Notes under the pieces: model-generated | Database searches by the model: none | What the model was told of the DNA's origin: nothing | What the model saw: only the letters and a program-made list of their open reading frames with translations | Source of the DNA: Candidatus Zhuqueibacterota bacterium | GTDB lineage: Bacteria; Zhuqueibacterota; Zhuqueibacteria; Oceanimicrobiales; Oceanimicrobiaceae | Length of the DNA stretch: 49,584 bases | Direction of reading: 5' to 3' | Assembly: GCA_029262005.1 (NCBI GenBank) | Contig: JAJDAG010000189.1 | Location: 1-49,584 of the forward strand | Shown: positions 7,322 through 16,948 of the stretch, one piece after another | Layout of the letters: the number at the start of each line of letters is the position of its first letter | Numbering within the stretch: position 1 is the first letter of the stretch | Position numbers and translations under genes: made by a program

Positions 7322-8382
7322 TCTCCAATGTTAATAAATTTGAATCGCATAACCACCGGCAAATGGTCGGATGCCTGCCCTGCTTCATGGGCTACAAAAG
7401 CCTCGATTGCTTTCATTCGGGTAGTATCGTAAAAAATGTAGTCAATCTTCATTGCAGGGTTCGCAGATGACCATGTGAAGCCCTGGGACTCGGACTCGGC
7501 AAAAGTTGCGGGTGAAAATGCCGCTGCCATGCCTAGTTCCTGCAGAATTGTTTTGATGGTGGGATCGTGCAGGTCGTTCTCCAGAGGCCGGCTACCAGTG
7601 CCGGCAGCAAGTCCGGCGTAAGGTGAGAGACTGTTAAAGTCGCCGATGAGCAGTACTGGATAATTTTGTTTGTATTGCCGCAAAAGCGCTAAGATCGCCA
7701 CTGCCTGACGCGCTCGAGTTGCTTGCTCGTAGGCTTCAAGGTGAACATTAATAATGATCAATTCCCTGCCAATATCTATTTTTACGATTTGCGCAAGACG
7801 ATCAATGTAGAACGCATTCCAGTAAAATGGCATCTCAGTTGGCCTCTCAAGAACCACTCTTTGGTGAAAGGAGAGCGGAAATTTACTTAGAATCGCTTGC
7901 CCTGAAAGCACTTTACCAAAATGTGATGATGGGGGCCAGTACGGATAAGCCACATAGTTCTTGTCCCAGTTGACCGCATAGGCCATGTGCGGGAAAGATG
8001 CCTGTCGTGAAAGTGCGTCCGCCTGATTTATATTGTGTGAGCGGTGCGAGCGTAGGTCGATTTCCTGCATTCCAACAAAATCCGGTTGCACTGTTTGCAG
8101 CAAGTGGACAACGCTGTTGAGATTTTTCTGGTAGAATTCTCTGTTTTCTCGCACACGGGCACCATTTGACATGCCGGCCAGGAATCCGACATTGTATGTC
8201 ATGACGGTAAAGGTGTCATTTGCGGCTGTTTTGTGGGCAGTTTGTTCAGAGGTGGAAGTGAGCTGGGTCAAACCGGGTTCAGTCAATGTACCTGAGCTTG
8301 CCCAGACAAAAATAAGAATGACTGTAAGACTAGTGAAGGCACCGGCAAGAAATGCATATTTGACTCTATTCATGGTGAACAT
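7318..8382 (-). CDS. Membrane-anchored endonuclease/exonuclease/phosphatase-fold protein
   Basis: A 354-residue protein with an N-terminal membrane anchor (residues about 8-28, AFLAGAFTSLTVILIFVWA) and an EEP (DNase I-like) domain from about 58 to the end. Metal and catalytic residues are intact: Asn64 in TYNVG, Glu107 in MQEID, Asp248/Asn250 in GDFNS, Asp314 in KIDYIFY and Asp339-His340 in SDHLP. Family members cleave phosphodiesters in nucleic acids, sphingomyelin or phosphoinositides. Attachment to the membrane facing the periplasm suggests a lipid or extracellular nucleic acid substrate, which is inference only. The start could be ATG 8382 or 8373. The stop overlaps the SDR start. Confidence 0.88.
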   Translation of the reverse strand: MFTMNRVKYAFLAGAFTSLTVILIFVWASSGTLTEPGLTQLTSTSEQTAHKTAANDTFTVMTYNVGFLAGMSNGARVRENREFYQKNLNSVVHLLQTVQPDFVGMQEIDLRSHRSHNINQADALSRQASFPHMAYAVNWDKNYVAYPYWPPSSHFGKVLSGQAILSKFPLSFHQRVVLERPTEMPFYWNAFYIDRLAQIVKIDIGRELIIINVHLEAYEQATRARQAVAILALLRQYKQNYPVLLIGDFNSLSPYAGLAAGTGSRPLENDLHDPTIKTILQELGMAAAFSPATFAESESQGFTWSSANPAMKIDYIFYDTTRMKAIEAFVAHEAGQASDHLPVVMRFKFINIGE

Positions 8383-8509
8383 AAAGAGTGGTTAAATTTA
8401 AGAAAATGGTAGATGGAGAACATCTTTTTCAACAAGCAAGTTGATTCAATAACACTGAGCGTACCTGAAAGCCTGGCAAAAATACTCAGGGCAGAGCAGC
8501 GTTGTGACA

Positions 8510-9070
8510 TCACGTCAAGCCAACAATGAAGACGACATTCGCGATCAGATTAATTGCCGAAAGAAGCGCATAAAATGCGAACACTGTTTCCATACGAAAG
8601 AGCGCGAAGGTGAACATGTTCATCTTCACACCCGCCGATTGATATTGGTGACTTCCATAAAACAGGATATCGCTGCTTTTTTTTATTTTTGACTCACTGT
8701 TCAACCACAGTTTTTCAAGTTCTGCGACCCGCAGCTCCATGATTTTCATGTGACTGGCCTGCAGGCCCTCTATGATCCAAAACAACACTATGGGCAAAAA
8801 GGTCATGACCACGCCTGGGGCGTAAGCCTGGGTGAATCTGCCGGAGATGAGTACTGCGAGCAGCAAAAGCCAGACGGTGAGACACCAGTTTTTGGTTATT
8901 GTTCTTTGCGTGTTCTGCGTATCGATGCTTTTGTAATGTTGCTCAATTGCCCACTCCAAACGTTCAATCGCCACCATAAGCGCCTCTCTCTCTTTGACAA
9001 TGAATGACTCACCGAAGGTACAAATTGTTGCACTCTGTGTCAAATGATTCCGTGTATTTGGATTATTCAT
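8510..9070 (-). CDS. Three-helix membrane protein of unknown function
   Basis: The start is set at ATG 9070; a TTG 18 bases earlier is possible. The 186-residue product has a soluble helical N-terminus (about 60 residues, rich in E/R/K), then hydrophobic segments at about 62-79 and 87-105, a charged amphipathic stretch at 108-135, and a final hydrophobic segment at about 157-184. No catalytic motif is visible. The layout, with two close membrane helices followed by a charged coiled region and a C-terminal helix, resembles small structural membrane proteins, but I cannot assign a family. It is the first gene of a minus-strand run, 127 bases before the phosphoesterase gene, so co-transcription is possible but not proven. 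Confidence 0.65.
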   Translation of the reverse strand: MNNPNTRNHLTQSATICTFGESFIVKEREALMVAIERLEWAIEQHYKSIDTQNTQRTITKNWCLTVWLLLLAVLISGRFTQAYAPGVVMTFLPIVLFWIIEGLQASHMKIMELRVAELEKLWLNSESKIKKSSDILFYGSHQYQSAGVKMNMFTFALFRMETVFAFYALLSAINLIANVVFIVGLT

Positions 9071-9377
9071 GAAGTCCAAAATTCGCAATTAATCTGTTAC
9101 ATCGGGACTAACATCCCTCTGCTTTTCGCTCTGGACCAGCGAAAACCTGTCTCCCTTCAAAGAGAGACGATTTGTGAATTATTCAGGTGTCATAACCAGG
9201 CACTTTGAAAGTCCAAATTGTCACCCCGCAGGCCGGCATTGCTGTGATCTATCTGCCGGTCTGGTTTAAACATTAAACTTTCTTTGTTTTTCTTGCAATT
9301 AAGGTCGCGTTTAGATAAATTCGGTTCGATTTAAACTGAATATTGACTTACTCACTTTAACTATAAAGGGAACATCA
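9071..9377. other. Divergent intergenic region with three consecutive hairpins
   Basis: No gene is seen in these 307 bases. Three adjacent stem-loops lie at 9104-9117 (GGGA/TCCC), 9123-9145 (8-bp stem TTTTCGCT with AGCGAAAA) and 9149-9168 (GTCTC/GAGAC). ATC at 9101-9103 could pair with GAT at 9169-9171 to enclose all three as a multibranch junction. None is followed by a T run. The rest is AT-rich upstream DNA of the nucleotidyltransferase gene. A -35-like TTGACT and a -10-like TATAAA occur just before it but are only 13 bases apart, so no promoter is claimed. Confidence 0.35.
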
Positions 9378-10103
9378 ATGAAAGGTGTCATACTTGCCGG
9401 TGGCTTGGGTACACGTCTGCATCCATTAACGAAAATCACCAATAAACACCTTCTGCCGATTTACGACCGTCCGATGATATACTACCCACTGGATGCCCTC
9501 GTAAAGGCAGGGATTACAGATATTCTGTTGGTGACTGGTGGCAACAATGCGGGTGATTTTTTACGATTGCTTGGTAATGGCAAAGAGTTTGGCCTGCGCC
9601 ACTTGAATTACACTTACCAGGAAGGTGAGGGTGGCATTGCCGAAGCTCTCAGTCTGGCCGAGTATTTCGCTGAGGGTGAGCCCGTTGCTGTGATCCTTGG
9701 TGATAACATTATTGAAAAAAATATTAAGAATGCGGTACAATCCTTCAAGAAACAAGGTGAAGGGGCGAAGATACTTCTAAAAGAAGTAGAGGATCCGTGG
9801 CGGTTCGGCGTCGCTGAGCTCGAGGGAGACAAAGTGGTTAACATCGTAGAGAAGCCAACGAAGCCAAAGTCTAATCTCATTGTCACCGGAATCTACATGT
9901 ATGACACCACTGTTTTTGATTACATCAAGAAGTTGAAGCCATCGGAGCGCGGCGAACTTGAGATTACAGATGTAAACAACTTATTTATTGAACGTGGCAA
10001 CATGACTTATGAAATCCTTGATGGCTGGTGGACTGACGCGGGTACATTCGAATCATTGTATCGCGCAAATTCATTGGCGGCTGCTCAGGCTGACAGACGG
10101 TAA
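9378..10103 (+). CDS. RmlA-type sugar-1-phosphate nucleotidyltransferase (short form)
   Basis: A 241-residue enzyme with the nucleotidyltransferase signature GGLGTRLHPLT (residues 8-18), Lys23 before HLLP, the metal-binding LGDNI block, EKP (residues about 158-160) and the GWWTDAGTFESL end motif. It joins a sugar-1-phosphate to dTTP (or another NTP), releasing pyrophosphate. Glucose-1-phosphate thymidylyltransferases are usually about 290 residues; this protein lacks the C-terminal allosteric helices. It therefore belongs to the short group found in surface polysaccharide pathways. No other rhamnose or dTDP-sugar gene is in the window. The ribosome binding site AAGGGAA precedes the ATG by a few bases. 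Confidence 0.88.
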   Translation: MKGVILAGGLGTRLHPLTKITNKHLLPIYDRPMIYYPLDALVKAGITDILLVTGGNNAGDFLRLLGNGKEFGLRHLNYTYQEGEGGIAEALSLAEYFAEGEPVAVILGDNIIEKNIKNAVQSFKKQGEGAKILLKEVEDPWRFGVAELEGDKVVNIVEKPTKPKSNLIVTGIYMYDTTVFDYIKKLKPSERGELEITDVNNLFIERGNMTYEILDGWWTDAGTFESLYRANSLAAAQADRR

Positions 10104-10182
10104 GCCCATTTTGTCTCCGGGGTTTCAAATACAGGAAGTTATAGCAAATTAAAGGGAATTAACTTATTTTGGAGGCAAGGCC

Positions 10183-11355
10183 ATGGAGTTTCGGCAAGTA
10201 GCATCATCGTTGGCAGTTCTTTTTTTCACTGCAGTTAGTGCGTTGGGGCAGGTTAATTTGAGTGGTGGGACTGGTTTGCCCAATGTTCAATCTGCCTGGG
10301 GCTTGCAGCAAGGGTATTTGATTGTAAACAGCAACTCACGCGTTTTTGGCCAATCGACCAGTCCGGCAGGCCGCAGCCCTTTTACAGTGTGGGACGTTAC
10401 AGGCCGGTTGAACGTTAGCTATGGATTAAGTGAGCATTTTGAAATATCTGCTAATCCGATTGTCTATCAGGACGTCAACAAGGCCAGTTACAGCTTTAGC
10501 GCTCCACACGATATCTTTCTCTCCATGAAAGCCGGCTCTTTCGTTTCGCCCGGCCGCTCTGTCGCTTATGGCGTTTCCGTGGCAACGAGAATTCCTGTCG
10601 GTGATACGCACAATATTCCTTTTGAGCGGTACGCCACCGACCGTGTTGGTTGGGGTTTAACAGGCTTGCTAAGTTATTCAAAAGATCCTCTTTATCATGA
10701 TCAAGCCACCAGTTTGTATGTAAATATTGGCTATTGGAACCACAATGATGCCGGCGCGCTGAGCTCAACGGCCAGCGGGATGTCACAGGAATTGCTTTAT
10801 GGTCTTGCCGTTCAAATGCCAAAAGGCAAGATGTCTTTTTCTTTTGAACTTCATGGAAATGCTTTTCTGCATGAGCCCCCAGCCGTGGCGTACAGCCGTG
10901 AGAGTTATCTCTACTTTACACCGGGGGCTTCGTATCGGCCGATTAAGTGGCTGTCGGTCAATTTGGGGCTGGACTTGCGCTTAATTGACTCCGCAGACAA
11001 AACTTCATATTCATCAATAAATAACAACGTTGGTGTCGATCGCACCATGTCCGACAGCCAGCCGAACTACCCTGGTTGGCGGTTCAATTTTGGCACCACA
11101 TTTAATCTGCTGCCAACCAGTTCTTACCGGATGAGCGAACGTGATGTTCTAATGCGCAGGGCAGATTCACGCCGTGAATTGTTTGAGGAGATTGTGCGTG
11201 AACAGCGAGAAACAGAATCAGCCGAGGCCGAGCTGGAGCGAATTCGAGCAGAGCGAATTCGTGCTGAAAAAGAGCTGGAAAGACTACGCAGAATTCTTGA
11301 AGGTGAAACGCCGCAGGCTAATGAGGAAAAAGAGGAAAAGGAGGAAGAGAAATAG
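10183..11355 (+). CDS. Outer-membrane beta-barrel protein with C-terminal coiled coil
   Basis: A 390-residue secreted protein preceded by a good ribosome binding site (TGGAGG). Residues 1-23 form a signal peptide ending ALGQ. Residues about 25-310 alternate polar and aromatic residues in strands (for example YLYFTPGASYRPIKWLSVNLGLDLRL split over several strands), as in transporter-like outer-membrane barrels. Residues about 325-390 change abruptly to a charged coiled coil rich in R/E, with heptads of the type AELERIRAERIRAEKELERL and then a Lys/Glu-only tail. A barrel with such a tail may hold a periplasmic rod or partner, but no family is recognised. The terminator at 11454 follows. Confidence 0.7.
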   Translation: MEFRQVASSLAVLFFTAVSALGQVNLSGGTGLPNVQSAWGLQQGYLIVNSNSRVFGQSTSPAGRSPFTVWDVTGRLNVSYGLSEHFEISANPIVYQDVNKASYSFSAPHDIFLSMKAGSFVSPGRSVAYGVSVATRIPVGDTHNIPFERYATDRVGWGLTGLLSYSKDPLYHDQATSLYVNIGYWNHNDAGALSSTASGMSQELLYGLAVQMPKGKMSFSFELHGNAFLHEPPAVAYSRESYLYFTPGASYRPIKWLSVNLGLDLRLIDSADKTSYSSINNNVGVDRTMSDSQPNYPGWRFNFGTTFNLLPTSSYRMSERDVLMRRADSRRELFEEIVREQRETESAEAELERIRAERIRAEKELERLRRILEGETPQANEEKEEKEEEK

Positions 11356-11453
11356 CGGATTTGCTTTTTCGCATACTTCTATTTTTATCTTTGGCCAACC
11401 CCTTTCTGTAAAAGTCTGCGAAAGGCAATGTTACTCTCTTCTTTGCTCAAATG

Positions 11454-11490
11454 AAAGTCGCAACAAAAAATCGTTGCGACTTTTGCTTTT
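11454..11490 (+). terminator. Intrinsic terminator after the barrel/coiled-coil gene
   Basis: AAAGTCGCAAC (11454-11464) pairs perfectly with GTTGCGACTTT (11473-11483) around an 8-base A-rich loop, followed by a T-rich run (TTGCTTTTTC). It lies about 100 bases after the stop codon of the barrel gene. Confidence 0.88.
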
Positions 11491-12002
11491 TCTGGTTGGT
11501 TGCCCTGGCAACTCAGGGTAGATATGTGACGCGAGGATGACATTCACCGGATTGGTCTGCACGTATTTTTTTGAGTTCATGAGGTCCAATTTATGTAATA
11601 TTCATCAAACTTACTTGCGGTAAACCTCCAGATTTAGATGACGATCTGACTTGGCGATTTACTCACAGAAGAATGGGTAAGACTTACTCTAAACCTCTTT
11701 TCCAACCTGACCTGCCCTTATTTCTCCAACCATAAATTAGCCAACCTAAAAATAATCCGGCAATTTAGATTTTTTATAATTCAAGCCGCGCTATCGAAAC
11801 ATGCTTGAACAGGGTCATTGCAGCAGGGTGCCCATTTTCATCGTTGGTGTGGGATTTAATCTACCGATGCTGCTGCAAAATTAAACTGACTTTTGGTGGA
11901 GCAGGTACCCGGCCAAAGCTATTGCAAAAGATAAACATATCCATTGTGCAGGCCGATACTTAAGGCGATACAGGGTAGTCACTATCCCAAAAAGGACTGT
12001 TC
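11491..12002 (+). promoter_or_regulatory. Structured leader region of the hybrid histidine kinase gene
   Basis: No gene is seen. A perfect -10 hexamer TATAAT lies at 11775-11780, without a good -35. Downstream, a composite stem forms. TTGCAGCAG (11818-11826) pairs with CTGCTGCAA (11870-11878), a 12-base bulge follows on the left, then CATCG (11839-11843) pairs with CGATG (11865-11869), closing a 21-base loop. If the TATAAT is used, this stem sits within a leader of about 215 bases before the kinase start codon. Confidence 0.4.
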
Positions 12003-15000
12003 ATGCGCAATGCTTCCATGCTAATTGTTGACAATGAGGCGGATATCATAGAGTTGCTCCGCAGGATGTTGAAAAATCGATACCAGATTTTCTCTGCCCG
12101 CAGCGGAGATGCTGCGCTCAAGCTGCTCAAGGACAATGACATACAAATTATTCTATCCGACCAGCGCATGCCCAAAATGACTGGTTTACAACTCTTTAAG
12201 CGTGCACAAGTGGTTTCCCCACGGTCCGTACGTATTTTATTTTCCGGCTTTGGTGATTTTGCTGCCACGACTGCGGCTGTCAAGTCAGGTTTAGCCTGGA
12301 AATATCTGCGAAAGCCCATCGATGCAAAATTACTAAGAGAAATGTTGCGCGAGGCTGAAGGAACATTTTACAGTAAATCTGTGCAACAACAACCCGCACT
12401 TCCCGGTTCGGCCAAGACAGAATCATTTTTGTCCACGGTTTCGGAGTGGGCATTTGCGGAGATGCCGGGCATCGGTCCCACAGCACGCCTGGTCATTCAG
12501 CAGGCCAAAGTTGTATTTTGCAACAGCACGGTGAAGAAAATTTTGGGCTACAATAAACAGGCTTTGATTGGCGAGGGCGTGCTGGCTCTGGCAGCGAGGG
12601 GGCAAAAATCCAATTTCAAGAAAGTGCTGAATAGCAAAAGGGCGTGTGAGTTCAAAGCAAAAGAGCTGATCTGGCAACATGCTGACGGTCACTCAGTCGT
12701 GACTGATATCCATGTGCAGCACCAAGTTATTGACGGTAAAGTGACAGTGCTCGTTACCATCCTTGATGTGACACGGCAGCGACAGCAAGCGTTGTTGGAA
12801 TCTGTCAGACATGAAATTATGCTGGGCGGTCTAAGTGGACTGCTGCTTAAGGATCTACTCAAACTTATTCATTTTCAGCTTGGCCGGCTTTTGGATGTAA
12901 GAAATTTCACTATTTGTGCCTACAACAAAGCAGAGCGGACCTACTCCACGCTTTTTCAGAGAGAAACACGCAAATCAACTAATAAAGGACTCATTTTGTT
13001 GCGTCGCAGCTTAACCGATTATGTCCGCAGTTCAGGCAGGGCCAATATCCTGACTGCAGCCAAGCAAAGTAAGCTGGTGGAAAAAGGTAGTATTCAAATG
13101 GATGGCGCTCTGTTGCCGATCTGGTTGGGTGTTCCTCTCCGCTCCGACAATCTTACGTTTGGCGTCTTGTCGGTTTGGCAAAATGAGGACGTTTATGAAT
13201 TCTCCCGTGCTGACCTGAACTCTCTGAAATTTTTGTCCTGTGAAATCGCAATGGTCATAGCCGCTGCCGGAAAAACCGATGAGTTTGGACGTGCAGTAGC
13301 CAGATTGACAAGCTTGGGTAAGAGTTCATTGGACGCGATGTTCATAGTGGATGCTCGAAACGGTAAAATTCTATTTTCGAATACGAAAATTAACACGCTC
13401 CTCGGGTATGAGAAAGATACTTTGCTTGGTGAAAGTTTTACCAAATTCCTCCAAGCGGATGCCGGACACACACTTAAAACGGTTCTGAAAACGCTTACAA
13501 GACCGGGTTCCGGGTTTGTACGACAGGCTCTGGTTAGCTCAAATGGTGAACGCATACCCGTTGATATTTGTGGACAGTCTGTACCCTGGGGCAGTGGGAA
13601 AGCCATTCTTGTAAATGCAAGGGATGTTGCAGGACGGGTTCAACTACAGAGGGCGGTCAAGGATTCGGAGAACCGATATCGTAATTTGTTTAACCAGGTC
13701 ACGGACCCAATTTTTATCTATGACCGTGAAACGTCGCTGTTTTTAGACTGCAACAAGGCGGTAGTTAATTTATACGGTTACAGCCTGCCCCTTCTCAGGA
13801 AAATGAAGCCGGCCAACCTGTATGCATTGTCCGATTATAAGAAAATAATGCGTTTACTTTCTGTTGATAACTGCGGCAAGCTGCTTGAACAAACACATGT
13901 TACCAGCCAGGGTCATCAATTCGATGTGGAAGTTCTTTCGGTGCCGACTGAACACAAGGGACGACCTGCTATCATGAGTTTCGTTCGGGATATAAGCGAT
14001 AGACAGACCACGACCCGAAAGTTGACGGCCCTCAATCAGGAACTGGAGGCGAGCAAGCAGCAGTTGAATTCGGCGATGCAACAGTTGGTTGCAAACAATT
14101 CTCAACTTCTGGCAACTGAAAAAGCACTTCGGCAGAATGAGGAATTGTTTAGACTGATCTCAGAAAATGCAACGGATCTGATTGCTGTTATTGATAGAAA
14201 AGGGCACTGCATTTATGTTAGTCCATCATTCAAATGCATTCTTGGTTATTCTTCAGACCACATAAAAAATGCCTGGTTTTTTGATTTCATTTTTGACGGT
14301 GACCGCCCCCGGACAATCGAGCGGTTTCATGAGGCGCTTAAAAATCGGCGTAGCTACGTCATGGAATATAGCGTTGTGCACAAGAACGGCACGCGACATC
14401 TGGTGGAAGCTTCCCATAACATCAGTTGTGAAAACGCGCCACGGCAGGAAAAAATTGTGCTGGTAGCACATGATATTACTCACAGAAAAGAGGCGGAGTT
14501 TGCCATAATCAAAGCCAGAGAAGAATCTGATGTTGCAAATCAGGCAAAAAGTCAATTTCTTGCAAACATGAGTCATGAAATTCGGACACCTCTTAATGGA
14601 ATTATTGGCTACACAGAGCTCCTCCTGGAGGAGGATTTACCGGATGAACAGTATGCGTTTGCAAAGGTCATTTTTACTTCAGCCAATTATGTTCTTCATT
14701 TGATTAATGAAATCCTTGATCTGTCAAAAATCGAATCACAAGGGGCTGAGTTATTGGAGGAGAGGCCATTTTATCTTACTGATATACTGAATGAAAAAAT
14801 TCAAGTAATGCGGCCTCAGATATCTGAAAAATCAGTTGAACTTTTTTTAAACATCGACGGAGACGTCCCCAATTGTTTCGTTGGTGATGCAAAGCGTCTG
14901 GGTCAGGTGTTGTTGAATCTGCTGGCAAATGCTTCTAAATTCACACTCCAGGGCAGTATCAATGTGACTGTCAGGCAGGCCCGCGATTTTACTGTTGAGA

Positions 15001-16088
15001 AAAACCAATTCGCTCTTGAAATATCTGTTCGTGACACGGGAATTGGTGTTCCAGAAGAGAAGCAAGGGCAAATATTTAACACATTTAGCCAGGTGGTGAG
15101 CAGCTCCACCAGCAAATATGCGGGGAGCGGACTCGGTCTCGCAATTACCAAAAAGTTGATTGAGTTGATGCATGGTACCATTGAAGTTCGAAGTAAAGAG
15201 GGGAGGGGCTCCGAATTCATAGTACATATTCCTTTAAAAGATGCGTCTGCCGGCCGGAATAATATTATCTTGGCCGCCGAGCAAGCTCGCAAAGATTCAC
15301 CTGATGTCTTTCCGGCCGGCGCCCGACAGGTGCGAGAGGTTGAAACCAGGCAACCACAATATGAAAGGATCCATTCAGGCAATGTACCCAAAATTCTGAT
15401 CGCTGAAGATAATGAGGTGAATTGGCGCCTGTTTCAACAATTCTTATGCAGATTGGGTTACCGTGTCACAGTTGTGGACAATGGCCGAAAAGTCTTGCAG
15501 GCGTTGAAAAAAGAGAAGTACGATTTGATACTCATGGATATGCAAATGCCTGTTATGGATGGTTTTGAAACCACAAAACGTATTCGCCAACAAACCAGGT
15601 ATCGTACAATTCCAATTATCGCTCTCACTGCTTATGCTATGACAGGTGATGCGGAGAAATGTCTTAACACGGGTTGCGATGATTATTTAACAAAACCAAT
15701 CGGTAAGCAACATTTCCTCGATGTCATTCATGCGCACCTGCAAGTACGCCAACCGGAAGCGCCTGAAGAACTCGGTGATGCGGACCAGTTTGAACAAGAG
15801 ATTGAGCGAGAGATGAAAAGTCTTAAAACTTATTATTTGCGAAACCTGGCAGAGTCCTGTCGAGAGCTAAAGGCTGCATTGAAAAACGCGGATTTTTCGA
15901 AAATTGGTTTTATTGGTCACAGTTTGCGGGGCAGTGGTGGCAGTTACGGCTTTGATGAAGTGTCAAAAATAGGCGGTGATATTGAAAGTGCGGCATCCCG
16001 GGAAGCGACAGCAAGTATTGCAGCGCTTGTGAGTGCCCTGGAGTCATTCTTGCGCCACATTAATGCCACGCTTCTCAACGAAAAATAG
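12003..16088 (+). CDS. Multi-domain hybrid sensor histidine kinase (REC-PAS-GAF-PAS3-HK-REC-Hpt)
   Basis: A 1361-residue cytoplasmic protein with no membrane segment. Order of domains: receiver 1 (residues 4-118, phospho-acceptor Asp53 in SDQRMP); PAS (about 140-258); GAF (about 265-420); PAS (432-548); PAS (553-670); a short coiled coil; PAS (712-835); HisKA with His858 in [11 protein letters not shown]; HATPase with the N box [18 protein letters not shown] and GSGLGLAIT; receiver 2 with Asp1179 in [11 protein letters not shown]; and an Hpt domain with His1306 in [13 protein letters not shown]. All phosphorelay residues are present, so the protein can run a His-Asp-His relay. The N-terminal receiver could accept an input signal from another kinase. 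No partner response regulator lies nearby. Soluble PAS/GAF inputs suggest redox, light or small-molecule sensing. Confidence 0.93.
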   Translation: MRNASMLIVDNEADIIELLRRMLKNRYQIFSARSGDAALKLLKDNDIQIILSDQRMPKMTGLQLFKRAQVVSPRSVRILFSGFGDFAATTAAVKSGLAWKYLRKPIDAKLLREMLREAEGTFYSKSVQQQPALPGSAKTESFLSTVSEWAFAEMPGIGPTARLVIQQAKVVFCNSTVKKILGYNKQALIGEGVLALAARGQKSNFKKVLNSKRACEFKAKELIWQHADGHSVVTDIHVQHQVIDGKVTVLVTILDVTRQRQQALLESVRHEIMLGGLSGLLLKDLLKLIHFQLGRLLDVRNFTICAYNKAERTYSTLFQRETRKSTNKGLILLRRSLTDYVRSSGRANILTAAKQSKLVEKGSIQMDGALLPIWLGVPLRSDNLTFGVLSVWQNEDVYEFSRADLNSLKFLSCEIAMVIAAAGKTDEFGRAVARLTSLGKSSLDAMFIVDARNGKILFSNTKINTLLGYEKDTLLGESFTKFLQADAGHTLKTVLKTLTRPGSGFVRQALVSSNGERIPVDICGQSVPWGSGKAILVNARDVAGRVQLQRAVKDSENRYRNLFNQVTDPIFIYDRETSLFLDCNKAVVNLYGYSLPLLRKMKPANLYALSDYKKIMRLLSVDNCGKLLEQTHVTSQGHQFDVEVLSVPTEHKGRPAIMSFVRDISDRQTTTRKLTALNQELEASKQQLNSAMQQLVANNSQLLATEKALRQNEELFRLISENATDLIAVIDRKGHCIYVSPSFKCILGYSSDHIKNAWFFDFIFDGDRPRTIERFHEALKNRRSYVMEYSVVHKNGTRHLVEASHNISCENAPRQEKIVLVAHDITHRKEAEFAIIKAREESDVANQAKSQFLANMSHEIRTPLNGIIGYTELLLEEDLPDEQYAFAKVIFTSANYVLHLINEILDLSKIESQGAELLEERPFYLTDILNEKIQVMRPQISEKSVELFLNIDGDVPNCFVGDAKRLGQVLLNLLANASKFTLQGSINVTVRQARDFTVEKNQFALEISVRDTGIGVPEEKQGQIFNTFSQVVSSSTSKYAGSGLGLAITKKLIELMHGTIEVRSKEGRGSEFIVHIPLKDASAGRNNIILAAEQARKDSPDVFPAGARQVREVETRQPQYERIHSGNVPKILIAEDNEVNWRLFQQFLCRLGYRVTVVDNGRKVLQALKKEKYDLILMDMQMPVMDGFETTKRIRQQTRYRTIPIIALTAYAMTGDAEKCLNTGCDDYLTKPIGKQHFLDVIHAHLQVRQPEAPEELGDADQFEQEIEREMKSLKTYYLRNLAESCRELKAALKNADFSKIGFIGHSLRGSGGSYGFDEVSKIGGDIESAASREATASIAALVSALESFLRHINATLLNEK

Positions 16089-16441
16089 TGCGTTCAAAAG
16101 AAAGTTGTGGCGCTTTTTTGCTTTTCCCGGGATATGTTGGTATATTGCAACCTGGGAAGACAGAAATTGGGCTGCTGCGAGGAAAGCCTGACTGAATACA
16201 AGATTGAGCTCAGAAGTTTTACCATTTTGTCGAATAGTGCCTGCCGTCGTCTTATCCCCTTACGATAAACAAAAATAAGTTGATTTTTTGTAAATCTTCG
16301 GTTATATTGAGCGTTGTTTTAAATGTCCATCCTGTACATAAAAAGAAACTCTTACTCGACTTGTTGATTCGATAACACGAAAGCATGATTTTTTTACATC
16401 TGTTACGTGTGTCCTGAGTCAGTAAACAATTAGGAGTCGGT
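16089..16441 (+). promoter_or_regulatory. accB upstream region with sigma-70-type promoter
   Basis: These 353 bases hold no gene. TTGATT (16280-16285) and TATATT (16303-16308), separated by exactly 17 bases, form a good promoter for accB-accC-gcvH, leaving an untranslated leader of about 125 bases. Near the start, AGTGC pairs weakly with GCGCT, followed by a run of six T residues, and may terminate the kinase transcript. A ribosome binding site TAGGAGT precedes the accB ATG. Confidence 0.65.
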
Positions 16442-16924
16442 ATGAAAGAAGATGAAATTAGACGATTGGTCAAGATCGTCGAAGAAAGCAATATTGGCGA
16501 ATTGGAAATTACGCGTTGGGGGCGTACCATAAAAATTTCTAAAGGAATTTCCGGTGTACCCGCAGTAAACAACTCTGGTAGCCTATATCACGCGGCACCA
16601 CCTCAGCCTTTGCCGGCGGTATTGTCTGGGCAATCCACGCCTGCAGAAACGACACCCGAGCCTGTTCCAGTCAAAACTGCATCAGGTGTTGAAATGAAGT
16701 CGCCCATGGTAGGTACGTTTTACCTCGCCCCGGCGCCTGACGCCGATGCTTATGTGGAGGTCGGCAAAGTAGTAAAGAAAGGTCAGGTGTTGTGTATCAT
16801 TGAGGCGATGAAGTTGATGAATGAAATTGAATCAGAGTATGATGGTAAGATTGTTGAGATCCTTGTTGAAAATGCTCAACCTGTAGAATACAACCAACCT
16901 CTTTTTCTTGTTGAACCTGCTTAG
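16442..16924 (+). CDS. accB: Biotin carboxyl carrier protein of acetyl-CoA carboxylase
   Basis: A 160-residue protein with the three-part BCCP layout. It has an N-terminal helical/strand region (MKEDEIRRLVKIVEESNIGELEI), a Pro/Ala/Thr-rich linker (about 45-80) and a biotinyl domain (85-160). The biotin-accepting Lys124 lies in the motif EAMKLMNEIE. BCCP carries CO2 as carboxybiotin between biotin carboxylase and the carboxyltransferase in the first step of fatty acid synthesis. It is followed after 24 bases by accC, the usual arrangement. The carboxyltransferase genes accA and accD are not in the window. Confidence 0.97.
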   Translation: MKEDEIRRLVKIVEESNIGELEITRWGRTIKISKGISGVPAVNNSGSLYHAAPPQPLPAVLSGQSTPAETTPEPVPVKTASGVEMKSPMVGTFYLAPAPDADAYVEVGKVVKKGQVLCIIEAMKLMNEIESEYDGKIVEILVENAQPVEYNQPLFLVEPA

Positions 16925-16948
16925 TCGCACCAAAAAACCGAGGTCTCA

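Noticed and set aside
9325-9350. tRNA T-arm (GGTTCGATT)
   Set aside because: No acceptor, D or anticodon stem can be built around it.
9343-9372. Promoter TTGACT / TATAAA before the nucleotidyltransferase gene
   Set aside because: The spacer is only 13 bases, outside the range for sigma-70 recognition.
12280-12692. Minus-strand ORFs within the histidine kinase
   Set aside because: They are shadows of a long gene with continuous domain matches; no ribosome binding site or family similarity.
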